Below the pieces are notes generated by a model, which had not been told where the DNA came from, did no database searches, and saw only the letters and a program-made list of their open reading frames with translations. DNA of 64,000 nt, taken from positions 1-64,000 of the forward strand of contig JBKBHI010000008.1 in the NCBI GenBank assembly GCA_046297835.1, in the 5' to 3' direction. The number at the start of each line of letters is the position of its first letter. Within the stretch, counting starts at the first letter, position 1. Below are positions 43,507-52,331 of the stretch, one piece after another. Source of the stretch: CAMAVH01 sp046297835. Lineage in GTDB: Bacteria; Pseudomonadota; Alphaproteobacteria; SMXQ01. The position numbers and the translations under genes are program-made.

Positions 43507-44622
43507 ATGCTTCGCATCGTTCTTTCCGCAATCGCCGTGACAGCCTGCGCGCTGGTTTCGCTGGCCGAAGCGAACGCCCAATCCTCACCAGCCAGCCGCC
43601 AGCCGACCGCCGCCGAAAAGCTCTATGCCGAGCTCAACGCCCTGCCCGCCGCCGAGCGCCAGAAGCGCATCGAGGAGGGCGCGCGCAAGGAAGGCCAGAT
43701 CAACTTCATCCACACCTGGCGCGGCCCGCTGGCGCGCAACCATCTCCGCCTGTTCGAGAAGCGTTATCCGTTCGTCAAAGTCGATTTCGTCGATATCGGC
43801 TCGCAAGACGCCGCCGAGCGGCTCGTCGCCGAAGAGACCGTCGGCCGCCACCTGACCGACGTCGTCAGCCTCGCCGTCGCCGACATGAACGAGATACTCG
43901 CCAAAGACATCTCGGCGCATTATCCGACGCCCGCCGCGAACCTGGTCTACGACCGCTACAAGAGCTTCTTCGATCCGCAAAACCGCTGGCTGCCGTTCTA
44001 TTGGACCGAGCGCGGGCCCTCCTACAATCCCGCCATGGTTCCGAAGGGTAAGGAGCCGAAGGACTGGTTCGATCTATGCGATCCCGTTTTCAAAGGGTCG
44101 GTGTCTTTCGACCCTTATCAGGTCCGCTTTCTCGCCGGCATGTGGAACGTGATGGGCGAGGAAAAATTGAATGAATGGCTGAAGTGCATGGGGCAGAACA
44201 AACCCATCATTCAGCGCGGACATACGCAGCGGGTCAACTTGATGATCGCCGGCGATCATGCAGCCCAAGGCGACAATTACCTCTATTACGGCCTCCAGCA
44301 AAAAATGAAGAACCCGAGCACCAACTTTGAGGCTGTTTGGACTGCGACGTTGCCGGCAAGCATCGGCGCCATGATCATCAACGCCAACACGCAGCACCCT
44401 TACGCCTCGGCGCTGCTGGTCGATTGGGTGCTGTCGGAGGAGAGCCAGAAATACACCGCCGACCAGTTCCGCGGACCGGTCGCTTATAAGCATCCCTACA
44501 TTCCCGAGGACGCCAAGATCGTCAGCTTCGCGACGGTGGACGACGCCGTCGCCGACAAGTTGGCCAAGATGTGGGATCAGCATATCGTCGGACAGGCAAC
44601 AGATCGCGGCGGCACGCCCTAA
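43507..44622 (+). CDS. ABC iron(III)-type / extracellular solute-binding protein
   Basis: A 371-residue exported binding protein (class of iron/putrescine/2-aminoethylphosphonate binding proteins). Signal peptide 1 to about 24 (LSAIAVTACALVSLAEANAQ). It contains EGARKEGQINFIHTWRGP, a common opening of this family, and NAMVPKG-like and AMIINANTQHPYASALLVDW late blocks. No ABC permease or ATPase is nearby. A hybrid kinase starts 37 bases downstream, so it may be the sensory partner that presents a ligand to the kinase. Confidence 0.85.
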   Translation: MLRIVLSAIAVTACALVSLAEANAQSSPASRQPTAAEKLYAELNALPAAERQKRIEEGARKEGQINFIHTWRGPLARNHLRLFEKRYPFVKVDFVDIGSQDAAERLVAEETVGRHLTDVVSLAVADMNEILAKDISAHYPTPAANLVYDRYKSFFDPQNRWLPFYWTERGPSYNPAMVPKGKEPKDWFDLCDPVFKGSVSFDPYQVRFLAGMWNVMGEEKLNEWLKCMGQNKPIIQRGHTQRVNLMIAGDHAAQGDNYLYYGLQQKMKNPSTNFEAVWTATLPASIGAMIINANTQHPYASALLVDWVLSEESQKYTADQFRGPVAYKHPYIPEDAKIVSFATVDDAVADKLAKMWDQHIVGQATDRGGTP

Positions 44623-44658
44623 GCGCCGCCCAACCCCTTCCGGCCCGTCGCAGCCGCC

Positions 44659-47211
44659 ATGCCTCCAACCCCGCATCCGCAGCGCCGCCAGCGCATCAGC
44701 GCGAACAGCCTGTTCGCGCTGAACGTCGGCCTCGTCGCGCTGCTGATCGCGATGGTCGGCGGCGTCATCTGGTTCGAGCGCGATCAGGCCGTCCAGCAAG
44801 CGGCGCGCAACGCCCGCAACCTCGCCGACGTGCTGGCGGCGCAGACGCGGGAGAACTTTCAAGCGATCGACCAATCGCTGCTCGCCATCATCGAGCGGCT
44901 GCAGGCCGACAATATCGCCGACGATTCGCAGATCGAGCCGACATATCAACTGCTTTACGACTCGTTCCGCACCGCGCCGAACGGCGTGATGTTCTATTTC
45001 GTGCTCGGGCCGGACGGCCGCACGCTCAACAGCTCGCTGACGCCCGACCGCGATCTGACCGATCCCTCCGACCGCGAAGGGTTCATCGTCCAGCGCGACG
45101 ATTACAAGCTAGGCTTCAATATCGGCAGGACCGTGCGCGGCCGCCTGCCGCCGATGGCCGGGCGCTGGATATTCACCGTCAGCCGCCGCTTCGTCAAAAG
45201 CGACGGCAGTTTCGGCGGCATCGTCGCCGCGACGATCGCCGTAGACCGCCTCGCCGTCCTCTACGACGCGCTGAACGTGGGCGAAGACGGGCTGGTGACC
45301 CTGTTCCACCGCGACGGCTACGTTCTCGCGCGCTCGCCGGCCGACGAGCGGGCCGTCGGCCAGGACCTGTCGAGCGGCCCGCTCTTCCGCAATGGCTTAT
45401 CGCGCAGCGATGCCGGCTGGATGATCTCGACCTCGCCCGCCGACCATACCACCCGCGTTCTAGGCTTCCACGCGTTGCAGGAATTCCCCCTCGCGGTGGT
45501 CGTCGGCTTATCGCAGGAGCGCGAGCTGACGGCGTGGAAGCGTTACGCCACGATTGGCGGCGGCGCGACCCTCGCCGTCGCGGCGCTGATCCTGCTGCTG
45601 CTCACCGTCATGCAGCGCCGCATCCGCCAATCGCTGCGCGACGAGGACCGCTACGTCGAAGCCGAGCTGCGCCGCAAGGATGAGCTGGAGGGTTACAGCC
45701 GCCAACTGCTCAAAGCGCAAGAGCTGGCCAACATGGGCAATTGGCGTTTGGAGCTTGGCGCGAAGGAAATGCAAGTCTCGCCGATGCTGCAACGGATCGC
45801 CGGGCGCGCGGAAACGGGAGTCGATCCGGTCGAAGAAGCCGCCAATGTCATCCATCCCGAAGACAAGCCGCGCTTGATGGCGATGCAGGAGGTGGCGCTC
45901 AAAAGCGGCGAGCCGCAGCAGATCGAATACCGCATCGTGCGGCCAGATGGCGCGATCCGCCATCTGTGGAGCGAAGTGCGCAGCGAGCGCGGCGAGACCG
46001 GCGCGCCGATCGCCCTGTTCGGCATCGTGCAGGACATCACCGAACGCAAGACGACCGAAGAACAGCTCCGCCAATCGCAGAAAATGGAGACCATCGGCCA
46101 TCTCACCGGCGGCGTCGCCCACGACTTCAACAACCTGCTCATGGTCATCATGGGCAATCTCGATCTGCTGCTCGAGCGCATGCAGGACGACGCCGACACC
46201 GCCGCCATCGTCAACAGCGCCATCACCGCGACGGAACGCGGCGCATCGCTGACCCGCCAGCTCCTCGCCTACGCCCGACGCCAGCCGCTCGCGCCGCGCG
46301 AGCTCGACGTCAACGCCGCCATCCAGGGCCTCTCGCGCCTGCTGCGTCGCACGCTCGGCGAGCAGGTCGAGATCGAGACGATCCTCGGCGGCGGCTTGTG
46401 GCACGCCATGGCCGATGCGACGCAAGTCGAGAACGCCGTCATCAATCTGGCCATCAACGCGCGCGACGCCATGCCGAACGGCGGCAAGCTGACGCTGGAG
46501 ACGGCCAACGCCGCGTTCGACGAGGACTACATCGGCCTCAATGACGAGGTCGCCCCGGGCCAATATGTGATGATCGCCGTGACCGATACCGGCACCGGCA
46601 TGCCGGCGGATGTCGCGGCCCGGGCTTTCGAGCCCTTCTTCACCACCAAGCCGGTCGGGCGCGGCACCGGGCTCGGCCTCTCGATGGTCTACGGCTTCGC
46701 CAAACAATCGGGCGGGCACGCCAAAATCTACACCGAGCCCGGCCACGGCACAACGGTGAAGCTCTATCTGCCGCGCGCGCGCGTCGCGGCAGATGCGGCG
46801 CCCCCCGCCCCCGCCGCCGCGCCGGACAGGGCGGCCGGCGAAACGATTCTCGTGGTCGAGGACGACGAACTGGTGCGCGGCACCGTCGAGCGGATGCTGA
46901 AGGAGCTCGGCTTTAAGACGATCCTTGCCGCCACCGCAGAAGAAGCGCTGCCGATCCTCGAAAGTGGCCGGCCGTTCGATCTGCTGTTCACCGACGTCGT
47001 GTTGCCCGGCAAAATGGGCGGGCGCGAACTGTCGGAGCGGGCGCACGCCCTGCGCCCAGGCCTGCCGGTGATCTTCTCGTCGGGCTACACGCAGAATTCG
47101 ATCATCCACCAGGGCCGGCTCGACGCCGACATCGAGCTGCTGTCGAAGCCCTACAAGAAACAGGACCTCGCGCGGCGGCTGCGTGCCGTGCTCGACAGGG
47201 CCAAGCGCTAG
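44659..47211 (+). CDS. Membrane hybrid sensor histidine kinase (dCACHE-PAS-HisKA-HATPase-REC)
   Basis: 850 residues. TM1 is about 20-40 and a periplasmic Cache-type domain about 45-290 (FYFVLGPDGRTLNSSL, FIVQRDDYKLGFNIG). TM2 is about 298-320, and a PAS with PAC end about 350-470 (ALFGIVQDITERK). HisKA has H488 in GGVAHDFNNLL; the HATPase has NLAINARDAMPNGG and GTGLGLSMVYG. The C-terminal REC has D779 in LLFTDVVLPGKMGG. It presumably signals through its own receiver or an unlinked phosphotransfer protein, because no HTH regulator is adjacent. It is likely co-transcribed with the solute-binding protein upstream. Confidence 0.92.
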   Translation: MPPTPHPQRRQRISANSLFALNVGLVALLIAMVGGVIWFERDQAVQQAARNARNLADVLAAQTRENFQAIDQSLLAIIERLQADNIADDSQIEPTYQLLYDSFRTAPNGVMFYFVLGPDGRTLNSSLTPDRDLTDPSDREGFIVQRDDYKLGFNIGRTVRGRLPPMAGRWIFTVSRRFVKSDGSFGGIVAATIAVDRLAVLYDALNVGEDGLVTLFHRDGYVLARSPADERAVGQDLSSGPLFRNGLSRSDAGWMISTSPADHTTRVLGFHALQEFPLAVVVGLSQERELTAWKRYATIGGGATLAVAALILLLLTVMQRRIRQSLRDEDRYVEAELRRKDELEGYSRQLLKAQELANMGNWRLELGAKEMQVSPMLQRIAGRAETGVDPVEEAANVIHPEDKPRLMAMQEVALKSGEPQQIEYRIVRPDGAIRHLWSEVRSERGETGAPIALFGIVQDITERKTTEEQLRQSQKMETIGHLTGGVAHDFNNLLMVIMGNLDLLLERMQDDADTAAIVNSAITATERGASLTRQLLAYARRQPLAPRELDVNAAIQGLSRLLRRTLGEQVEIETILGGGLWHAMADATQVENAVINLAINARDAMPNGGKLTLETANAAFDEDYIGLNDEVAPGQYVMIAVTDTGTGMPADVAARAFEPFFTTKPVGRGTGLGLSMVYGFAKQSGGHAKIYTEPGHGTTVKLYLPRARVAADAAPPAPAAAPDRAAGETILVVEDDELVRGTVERMLKELGFKTILAATAEEALPILESGRPFDLLFTDVVLPGKMGGRELSERAHALRPGLPVIFSSGYTQNSIIHQGRLDADIELLSKPYKKQDLARRLRAVLDRAKR

Positions 47212-47238
47212 GCGGATTTATAGCGAGTTGTCGCCGCC

Positions 47239-48840
47239 TCAGGCGGCGAACGAGATAACGGTGTCGGCTGGCGGCTGGGTCGTGTCGAGCGCCGGGAAAT
47301 CCACGACATAATGGCCGCCGCGGCTTTCGCGCCGCAGCAGGGCCGAGCGCAGGACCATCTCGGCGATGGCCGCGAGGTTCGCCGCTTCGATCACATCGGC
47401 GCGCGGCCGGCTCGCCAGCATGGCGCGGCGCGCTTCCTGCGCCAGCGGCGCGAGCGCGAGCTGCGCCGCCGTCATGCCCTCGACGCTGCGCACGATGCCG
47501 GCGGCGTCCCACATCAGGCGGCGAATCGCTTCAGCCCAGCCGGCGACCTCAGCCGCGTCCGGCGGCGTCGCGTTGCCGCCCGGCGGCGCGTCGAACGCCG
47601 GCACCAGCGGCACGAAAGCCGGATCGTGGCGGCACGCGATATCGGCGGCGGCCGCGTCTGCGAAGACTAGACATTCGAGCAGCGAGTTCGACGCCATGCG
47701 GTTCGCGCCGTGCAAGCCGCTGAAGGCGCATTCGCCGACGGCATAGAGCCCGGCGAGATCGCTGCGCGCGTCGAGATCGGTGACGATGCCGCCGCAGGTG
47801 TAATGCGCCGCCGGCACGACCGGGATCGGCTCCTGCGCGATATCGAGGCCGAGCGAGCTGCAATGCTCCGCGATAGTCGGGAAATGCTCGGCGACGAAGG
47901 CCGCCGGCTTGTGGCTGATGTCGAGATCGACATGGGTGAGGCCGCGCTCGCGCATCACCTCATGGATGGCGCGCGCCACGATGTCGCGCGGGGCCAGTTC
48001 GGCGAGCGGATGGCGGCCCAGCATGAAGCGCTCGCCGGAGCCGGGAACCTTGAGCTGGCCGCCCTCGCCCCGCATCGCCTCGGTGATGAGGAACGGCTTG
48101 TCGCCCGGCCGATAGAGGCAAGTCGGATGGAATTGCACGAATTCCATGTTGGCGACGCGGCAGCCGGCGCGCCAGGCCATAGCGATGCCGTCGCCGGTGG
48201 CGCGCTCGGGGTTCGTGGCGTGGAGATAAACCTTGCTCGCGCCGCCGGTGGCGAGGATCACGCTGCGCGCGAGGATCGGCGCGGGCCGGTCGCTGCCGGC
48301 TTCGAGAATCCAGGCGCCGACGCAGCGCGGCCCGCCGGCGGCGCTGCGATCGACGATCAGGTCGATGGCGAGGCTGTCTTCCAGCACGGCGATGTTGTCC
48401 CGGCGCGCCAACTCGTCTTGCAGGCAAAGCTGGACGGCGCGGCCGGTCGCGTCGGCGGAATGGACGATGCGGCGGCGGCTATGGCCGCCTTCGCGCGTGA
48501 GATGGTAATGGCGGCCGTTCGGCAACGCCTCGGCGTCTTCGGTCAGGACGATGCCGTAATCGGCCAGCCGCTCGATCACGGCGGGCGCGCGCTCGACGAC
48601 GAAGCGCACCGCGTCGGCATGGCACAGCCCCGCGCCGGCGACCAGAGTGTCCTCGACATGGAGATCGAACGAATCGTCGGCGGCGAGCACGCTGGCGATG
48701 CCGCCCTGCGCCCAGTTGGTCGCGCCTTCGGCAAGCTTGCCCTTGGAGACGACCGCGACCGACAGATCGGGCGGCAAAGCGAGCGCCGCGCCGAGACCGC
48801 CAGCGCCGCTACCGATGATGAGAACGTCGTAGGTCGCCAT
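47239..48840 (-). CDS. nadB: L-aspartate oxidase
   Basis: A 533-residue flavoprotein that oxidises L-aspartate to iminoaspartate, the first step of de novo NAD synthesis. It shows YDVLIIGSGAGGLGAALAL, EGATNWAQGGIASV, LTREGGHSRRRIVHSADATG and the late AAHYTCGGIVTDLDARSDLAGLYAVGE with GANRMASNSLLECLVF. These patterns separate NadB from succinate dehydrogenase. nadA and nadC are not adjacent, so the gene stands alone here, convergent with the kinase gene. Confidence 0.95.
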   Translation of the reverse strand: MATYDVLIIGSGAGGLGAALALPPDLSVAVVSKGKLAEGATNWAQGGIASVLAADDSFDLHVEDTLVAGAGLCHADAVRFVVERAPAVIERLADYGIVLTEDAEALPNGRHYHLTREGGHSRRRIVHSADATGRAVQLCLQDELARRDNIAVLEDSLAIDLIVDRSAAGGPRCVGAWILEAGSDRPAPILARSVILATGGASKVYLHATNPERATGDGIAMAWRAGCRVANMEFVQFHPTCLYRPGDKPFLITEAMRGEGGQLKVPGSGERFMLGRHPLAELAPRDIVARAIHEVMRERGLTHVDLDISHKPAAFVAEHFPTIAEHCSSLGLDIAQEPIPVVPAAHYTCGGIVTDLDARSDLAGLYAVGECAFSGLHGANRMASNSLLECLVFADAAAADIACRHDPAFVPLVPAFDAPPGGNATPPDAAEVAGWAEAIRRLMWDAAGIVRSVEGMTAAQLALAPLAQEARRAMLASRPRADVIEAANLAAIAEMVLRSALLRRESRGGHYVVDFPALDTTQPPADTVISFAA

Positions 48841-48935
48841 GATCGAGGACCGTTCGCCCTAAGGTGGAGCGGAGTTGTCGCACCGCGCCGCTGCGAATTC
48901 AATATTAGGCCGAAAACCGTTAACGAATCAAAGCG

Positions 48936-49913
48936 CTAGGAACGGCCCGCAAACCGCGCCTGGGCCCCAGGGCCGATCGCGCGCAAATCGGCGAGATAAT
49001 CGGCGAAGGCCGCGTCCAGGCTGTAAGCCGGCGTCCATTGCAGTTGGTCCTTCGCGGCCGAAATGTCGAGAGGCTGGCTTTTCGATTTTCCCGCCTCGCC
49101 CGGCGCGATGTCCAATTCGAGCCCGGGCAACAGCTTGCGGACCGCCGCCGTCACCGCCTCGAAGCTCTCGACCTTGCCGTTGCCGATGTTGAAGAACATC
49201 TGCTTGGGCGCGGGCACGGTCGCCGCCAGATCGACGGCGCGGCCGAGATCCTTGGCGTAGATATATTCGTTGGCGATCGTGTCCGCCGCCTTGAGCTTGG
49301 CCGGCACGCCGGTCAGCCCGGCTTCGAGCAGCGCCTGCATCTTCTCCCCGCCCGACGATCCGGACCAGAAATGGCCGAGGCCGAAGACGTTGGCCGGACG
49401 CAAGCCGACAAGCTCGAACCCGTACTGGCGCTGATAGGCTTCGAGGACCAATTCCTTGGCGACTTTCGACGCGCCATAGCCGCGCCCGCTGCCGCCGCGC
49501 GGGAAATCCTCCGTCACCGGTCCGTCCGGCGCGCGCCGCGCGTCATAGACGCCGAACGTGCTGATATGGACCAGGCGTCGCGCGCCCGTCAGGCGCATCG
49601 CCTCGGCGACGTTCATGGTGCCGAGCAGGTTGACTTGCAGCGCGCTATAGAGCGCGGCGTCGACGCGCGCGCCAATCAAGCCGGCGCTATGGACGAGCGT
49701 ATCGGCCTTGTGAGTCTGGATCGCCGCGATGAGCGCCGGCAGATCGCGCACATCGCCGCGCACCAGGGCATAATCGCCGGCGTCGCCGAGCTTGGCGCGC
49801 AGGAATTTCTCGCGCGGCTCTGGATCGAAAAAAACCACGCGCTCGCCGCGCTTGAACGCCTCGGCCGCGAAAGACGCGCCGATCAGGCCGGCACCGGTCA
49901 CCAACGTCGTCAT
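48936..49913 (-). CDS. NAD(P)-dependent epimerase/dehydratase
   Basis: A 325-residue extended SDR. TLVTGAGLIGASFAAEAFKRG binds the cofactor (GxxGxxG), VHISTFGVYD precedes the catalytic YGASKVAKE (Y-x3-K), and LRPANVFGLGHFW follows. The family acts on nucleotide sugars or related alcohols; specificity cannot be read. It starts four bases after the RlmM-like gene ends, so the two are probably co-transcribed. Confidence 0.9.
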   Translation of the reverse strand: MTTLVTGAGLIGASFAAEAFKRGERVVFFDPEPREKFLRAKLGDAGDYALVRGDVRDLPALIAAIQTHKADTLVHSAGLIGARVDAALYSALQVNLLGTMNVAEAMRLTGARRLVHISTFGVYDARRAPDGPVTEDFPRGGSGRGYGASKVAKELVLEAYQRQYGFELVGLRPANVFGLGHFWSGSSGGEKMQALLEAGLTGVPAKLKAADTIANEYIYAKDLGRAVDLAATVPAPKQMFFNIGNGKVESFEAVTAAVRKLLPGLELDIAPGEAGKSKSQPLDISAAKDQLQWTPAYSLDAAFADYLADLRAIGPGAQARFAGRS

Positions 49914-49917
49914 CGCT

Positions 49918-50883
49918 CTAAGCCTCCAATCGCGCCCAGGTCAGTTCGTGCTTGTTGTGATGCAGGTGAAACAATTGCGCGCCGGGGATGGCGGCAAACT
50001 GGCGGAGCGCGGCGAAATCGGTCGCGCCCTGAAATTTGACGGTGCAGACCATGTTGCGCGCCAGCCCCGCGTCGATCCAGGCGTTGACCAGGCGATAGAG
50101 CCGCTCGGGATAGCAGATCACGTCGCTGAACAGCCAATCGACGGCGCCGACATCCGCCGGCTTCAGGCCGAAGGCGCTTTCGGCGCGGATCGTCACGCCC
50201 GGCAGCGCCGCGATCTTCGGATCGAGCGGCGCTTTGTCCACCGCCACGACCTCCGCGCCGAGGCTCTGCAACACCCAGGTCCAGCCGCCGGGGCAAGCGC
50301 CGAGGTCGAGGCAGCGTTCGCCGGGCTGGGGGTAGCGGCGCAGGCGCGTCAGCGCCTCCCACAATTTCAGATAGGCGCGGTTCGGCGGATTGACCCGGTC
50401 CTCGACGAAGCGCGCCTCGCCGTTCGGGAACGGGCTGTCGCAGCGCGCGGCGGCCAGCAAGGTCGTCTCGTCGAGCAGGGTCCAAGAGCCGAGCGGCGCG
50501 GCCGGCACGGGATTGGGGAAAACGATGGGCTTGGCGGTGACGACCGGCAGTTTGCCGGTCAGCAGCTTGGCGCGGCGGTGATAGGCGATGTTGTAGCCGA
50601 CCCAATTGCGCTGGAGGGCGCGCAGCGCCTTGGCCCCCTCGCCGATCGAGGCGATGGGAATGCGCAAAACATCGTGCCAGACGTTCGCCGCCCAAGCGGC
50701 GGGGCGCGCCGGGCCGAATGCGAGCATGAGGCGGCCGTGCTCCTGGACGACATCGCCCAGCTCGGCGCGCAAATCCGCCTCGAAGCCTTCGGCGGCGAGA
50801 TAGCCGGTCAGGCCGGTCGGTTGGGGAACGGGCGCGGCGGGAGCTTGGGAATCGGCAGTTTGGGAATCCGGAGCTTGGGACAT
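49918..50883 (-). CDS. RlmM/FtsJ-like rRNA 2'-O-ribose methyltransferase
   Basis: A 321-residue SAM-dependent methyltransferase. RCLDLGACPGGWTWVLQSLGAEVVAVDKAPL is the SAM site of the FtsJ/RlmM group; DWLFSDVICYPERL and CTVKFQGATDF carry Asp and Lys of the K-D-K-E tetrad. The pattern fits RlmM (C2498 of 23S rRNA) but the N-terminal part is shorter than in E. coli. The first 20 residues hold a small Ser-Gln-Ala-Pro repeat (SQAPDSQTADSQAPAAP), so the real start could be later. It overlaps no neighbour. Confidence 0.8.
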   Translation of the reverse strand: MSQAPDSQTADSQAPAAPVPQPTGLTGYLAAEGFEADLRAELGDVVQEHGRLMLAFGPARPAAWAANVWHDVLRIPIASIGEGAKALRALQRNWVGYNIAYHRRAKLLTGKLPVVTAKPIVFPNPVPAAPLGSWTLLDETTLLAAARCDSPFPNGEARFVEDRVNPPNRAYLKLWEALTRLRRYPQPGERCLDLGACPGGWTWVLQSLGAEVVAVDKAPLDPKIAALPGVTIRAESAFGLKPADVGAVDWLFSDVICYPERLYRLVNAWIDAGLARNMVCTVKFQGATDFAALRQFAAIPGAQLFHLHHNKHELTWARLEA

Positions 50884-50921
50884 GGGCCGGGACGATACCG
50901 ACCTCGCGCCCCGGGCGCATC

Positions 50922-50967
50922 ACAATCTTCCGCGCTAACGCACGACAATCTTCCGCGCTAACGCACG
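50922..50967. repeat. 23-bp tandem duplication
   Basis: A 23-base unit, beginning ACAATCTTCCGCG and ending CTAACGCACG, occurs twice in direct contact (50922-50944 and 50945-50967). The second copy contains the stop codon of the SIMPL gene. It looks like a recent slippage duplication. Confidence 0.9.
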
Positions 50968-51689
50968 AGCAGATATTCGACGGTCGCGACGGCGCGCAGC
51001 CGCTTGTCCGGCGAACCGCGCTCGTCGCCGTAGCCATCGTCGCGCGCCAGGATGGCGATAACGCCCTGGTTGGCGTTGCGGATGCCGCCGACCTCGCTGT
51101 CGGAAGCCGCAGCGAACTCGCCCGCCGAAATTTTAGCGGCGGCGGTGGCGCGGCGGATCAGGTCGGGCTTGAGCGCGTTGAGCCGTTCGGCGGTGACGAT
51201 GTAGCTCGGCCCGCCGCCGTCGGTCAGCAGGATGCCGCGCCGCACCAGTTCGCCCGCCGACTGGCTAAGCTTGCTGACCAGCCCAATCTTGCTGGAGCGC
51301 AGCAGGACCGACTGGCTGAGGATGAAGCGCGATTTGGGGTCGGCGTCTTTCGGCCGGTAAGGCTGGGCGAAAATGTCCTGCGCTTCGAGCCGGCGCACGG
51401 CGATTTCGGATTCCTCGAAACCGTAGTCGCGGAGGAAAGCGACGATCTCGCCGATCTGCCCGCTCAGGCGGCGCTCGCCCTCGGCGATGTCGCCGGCGGT
51501 GACGGTGACACGCAGCGGATAGGTCGCGAGGTCGGCGGCGATCTCCTGTTCGGCGACGCCCTTGACGGTGACGCTGCGGTCGGCGAGGCGCTGATCGAGC
51601 ACCCCCTTGCCGACAAAATAGCCGGCTGCAGCGGTGCCGGCGGCGATCAATCCGGCGGCGACGAGGCCAGCGGCGAGATAGCGAGACAT
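50958..51689 (-). CDS. SIMPL (DUF541)-domain exported protein
   Basis: 243 residues with an N-terminal signal or membrane anchor (MSRYLAAGLVAAGLIAAGTA, through about residue 26). A DUF541/SIMPL domain follows, beginning RSVTVKGVAEQEIAADLATYPLRV, which is typical. The family contains BP26-like periplasmic proteins of unclear role, some forming ring channels. ATG 51689 has AGGGGAC upstream. The 3' end lies in a 23-bp tandem duplication. Confidence 0.85.
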   Translation of the reverse strand: MSRYLAAGLVAAGLIAAGTAAAGYFVGKGVLDQRLADRSVTVKGVAEQEIAADLATYPLRVTVTAGDIAEGERRLSGQIGEIVAFLRDYGFEESEIAVRRLEAQDIFAQPYRPKDADPKSRFILSQSVLLRSSKIGLVSKLSQSAGELVRRGILLTDGGGPSYIVTAERLNALKPDLIRRATAAAKISAGEFAAASDSEVGGIRNANQGVIAILARDDGYGDERGSPDKRLRAVATVEYLLVR

Positions 51690-51798
51690 ACGGAGTCCCC
51701 TCAAAGGTGAGCCCGCAGATTCGGCCCGGCTTGCGGCGCGGATAAGGACGAATTGCGGCAACTTGATGAATAAGGTCGCGCGCCGCGCGCGCTGGACG

Positions 51799-51832
51799 AA
51801 AACGAAAACGGAGGCCGCAAGGCCCCCGTTCT
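51799..51832 (-). terminator. Terminator of mscL
   Basis: On the minus strand ACGGGGGCC, loop TTGC and GGCCTCCGT form a stem with one mismatch, followed by TTTCGTTTTCG. It lies about 20 bases after the mscL stop. Confidence 0.75.
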
Positions 51833-51851
51833 TAGCCGCATCTGGCGCGAG

Positions 51852-52307
51852 CTATTTGCGCTGCTCTTTGAGCAGATCGCGAATTTCCCGCAGCAACACT
51901 TCCTGGGCCGGCGTGGGAGTCGGCTTAGCCTCCTCCTGGCGGCGGAAGCGCTGGACCTGCTTGACCAGCACGAATACCGCGAAGGCGACGATCAGGAAGT
52001 TGATGACCGAGTTCAGGAACACGCCGTAATTGATCGTCGCCGCGCCGGCGGCGGTCGCCGCCGCGAGCGACGGATATTCGCCGCCCGACATGTTGATGTA
52101 GAGATCGGAGAAATCGACGCCGCCGGTGATCATGCCGATCGGCGGCATGATGATGTCCTTGACCAGCGAATTGACGATGGTGGTGAAGGCCGCGCCGATG
52201 ATGATGCCGACCGCGAGATCGACGACGTTGCCGCGCGCGACGAACGCCTTGAAGTCGTTGATGAACGCCCCGCCCTTGCCAGCCAGCGCCTTGCCTTGTT
52301 CCAACAT
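51852..52307 (-). CDS. mscL: Large-conductance mechanosensitive channel
   Basis: A 151-residue MscL. FKAFVARGNVVDLAVGIIIGAAFTTIVNSLVKDIIMPPIG is TM1 with its conserved Gly/Ala packing. The periplasmic loop holds INMSGGEYPSLAAATAAGAATINYG, then TM2 FLNSVINFLIVAFAVFVLV and a charged C-terminal helix KPTPTPAQEVLLREIRDLL. It forms a pentamer that opens on membrane tension. The AsmA-like gene ends at 52332 and mscL starts at 52307, so the two lie in one direction with 24 bases between. Confidence 0.96.
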   Translation of the reverse strand: MLEQGKALAGKGGAFINDFKAFVARGNVVDLAVGIIIGAAFTTIVNSLVKDIIMPPIGMITGGVDFSDLYINMSGGEYPSLAAATAAGAATINYGVFLNSVINFLIVAFAVFVLVKQVQRFRRQEEAKPTPTPAQEVLLREIRDLLKEQRK

Positions 52308-52331
52308 GATTGTGCGATCCTCTTGGTTGAA

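Noticed and set aside
43507..44622. Complete ABC importer around the solute-binding protein
   Set aside because: No permease or ATPase gene is adjacent; the next gene is a histidine kinase.
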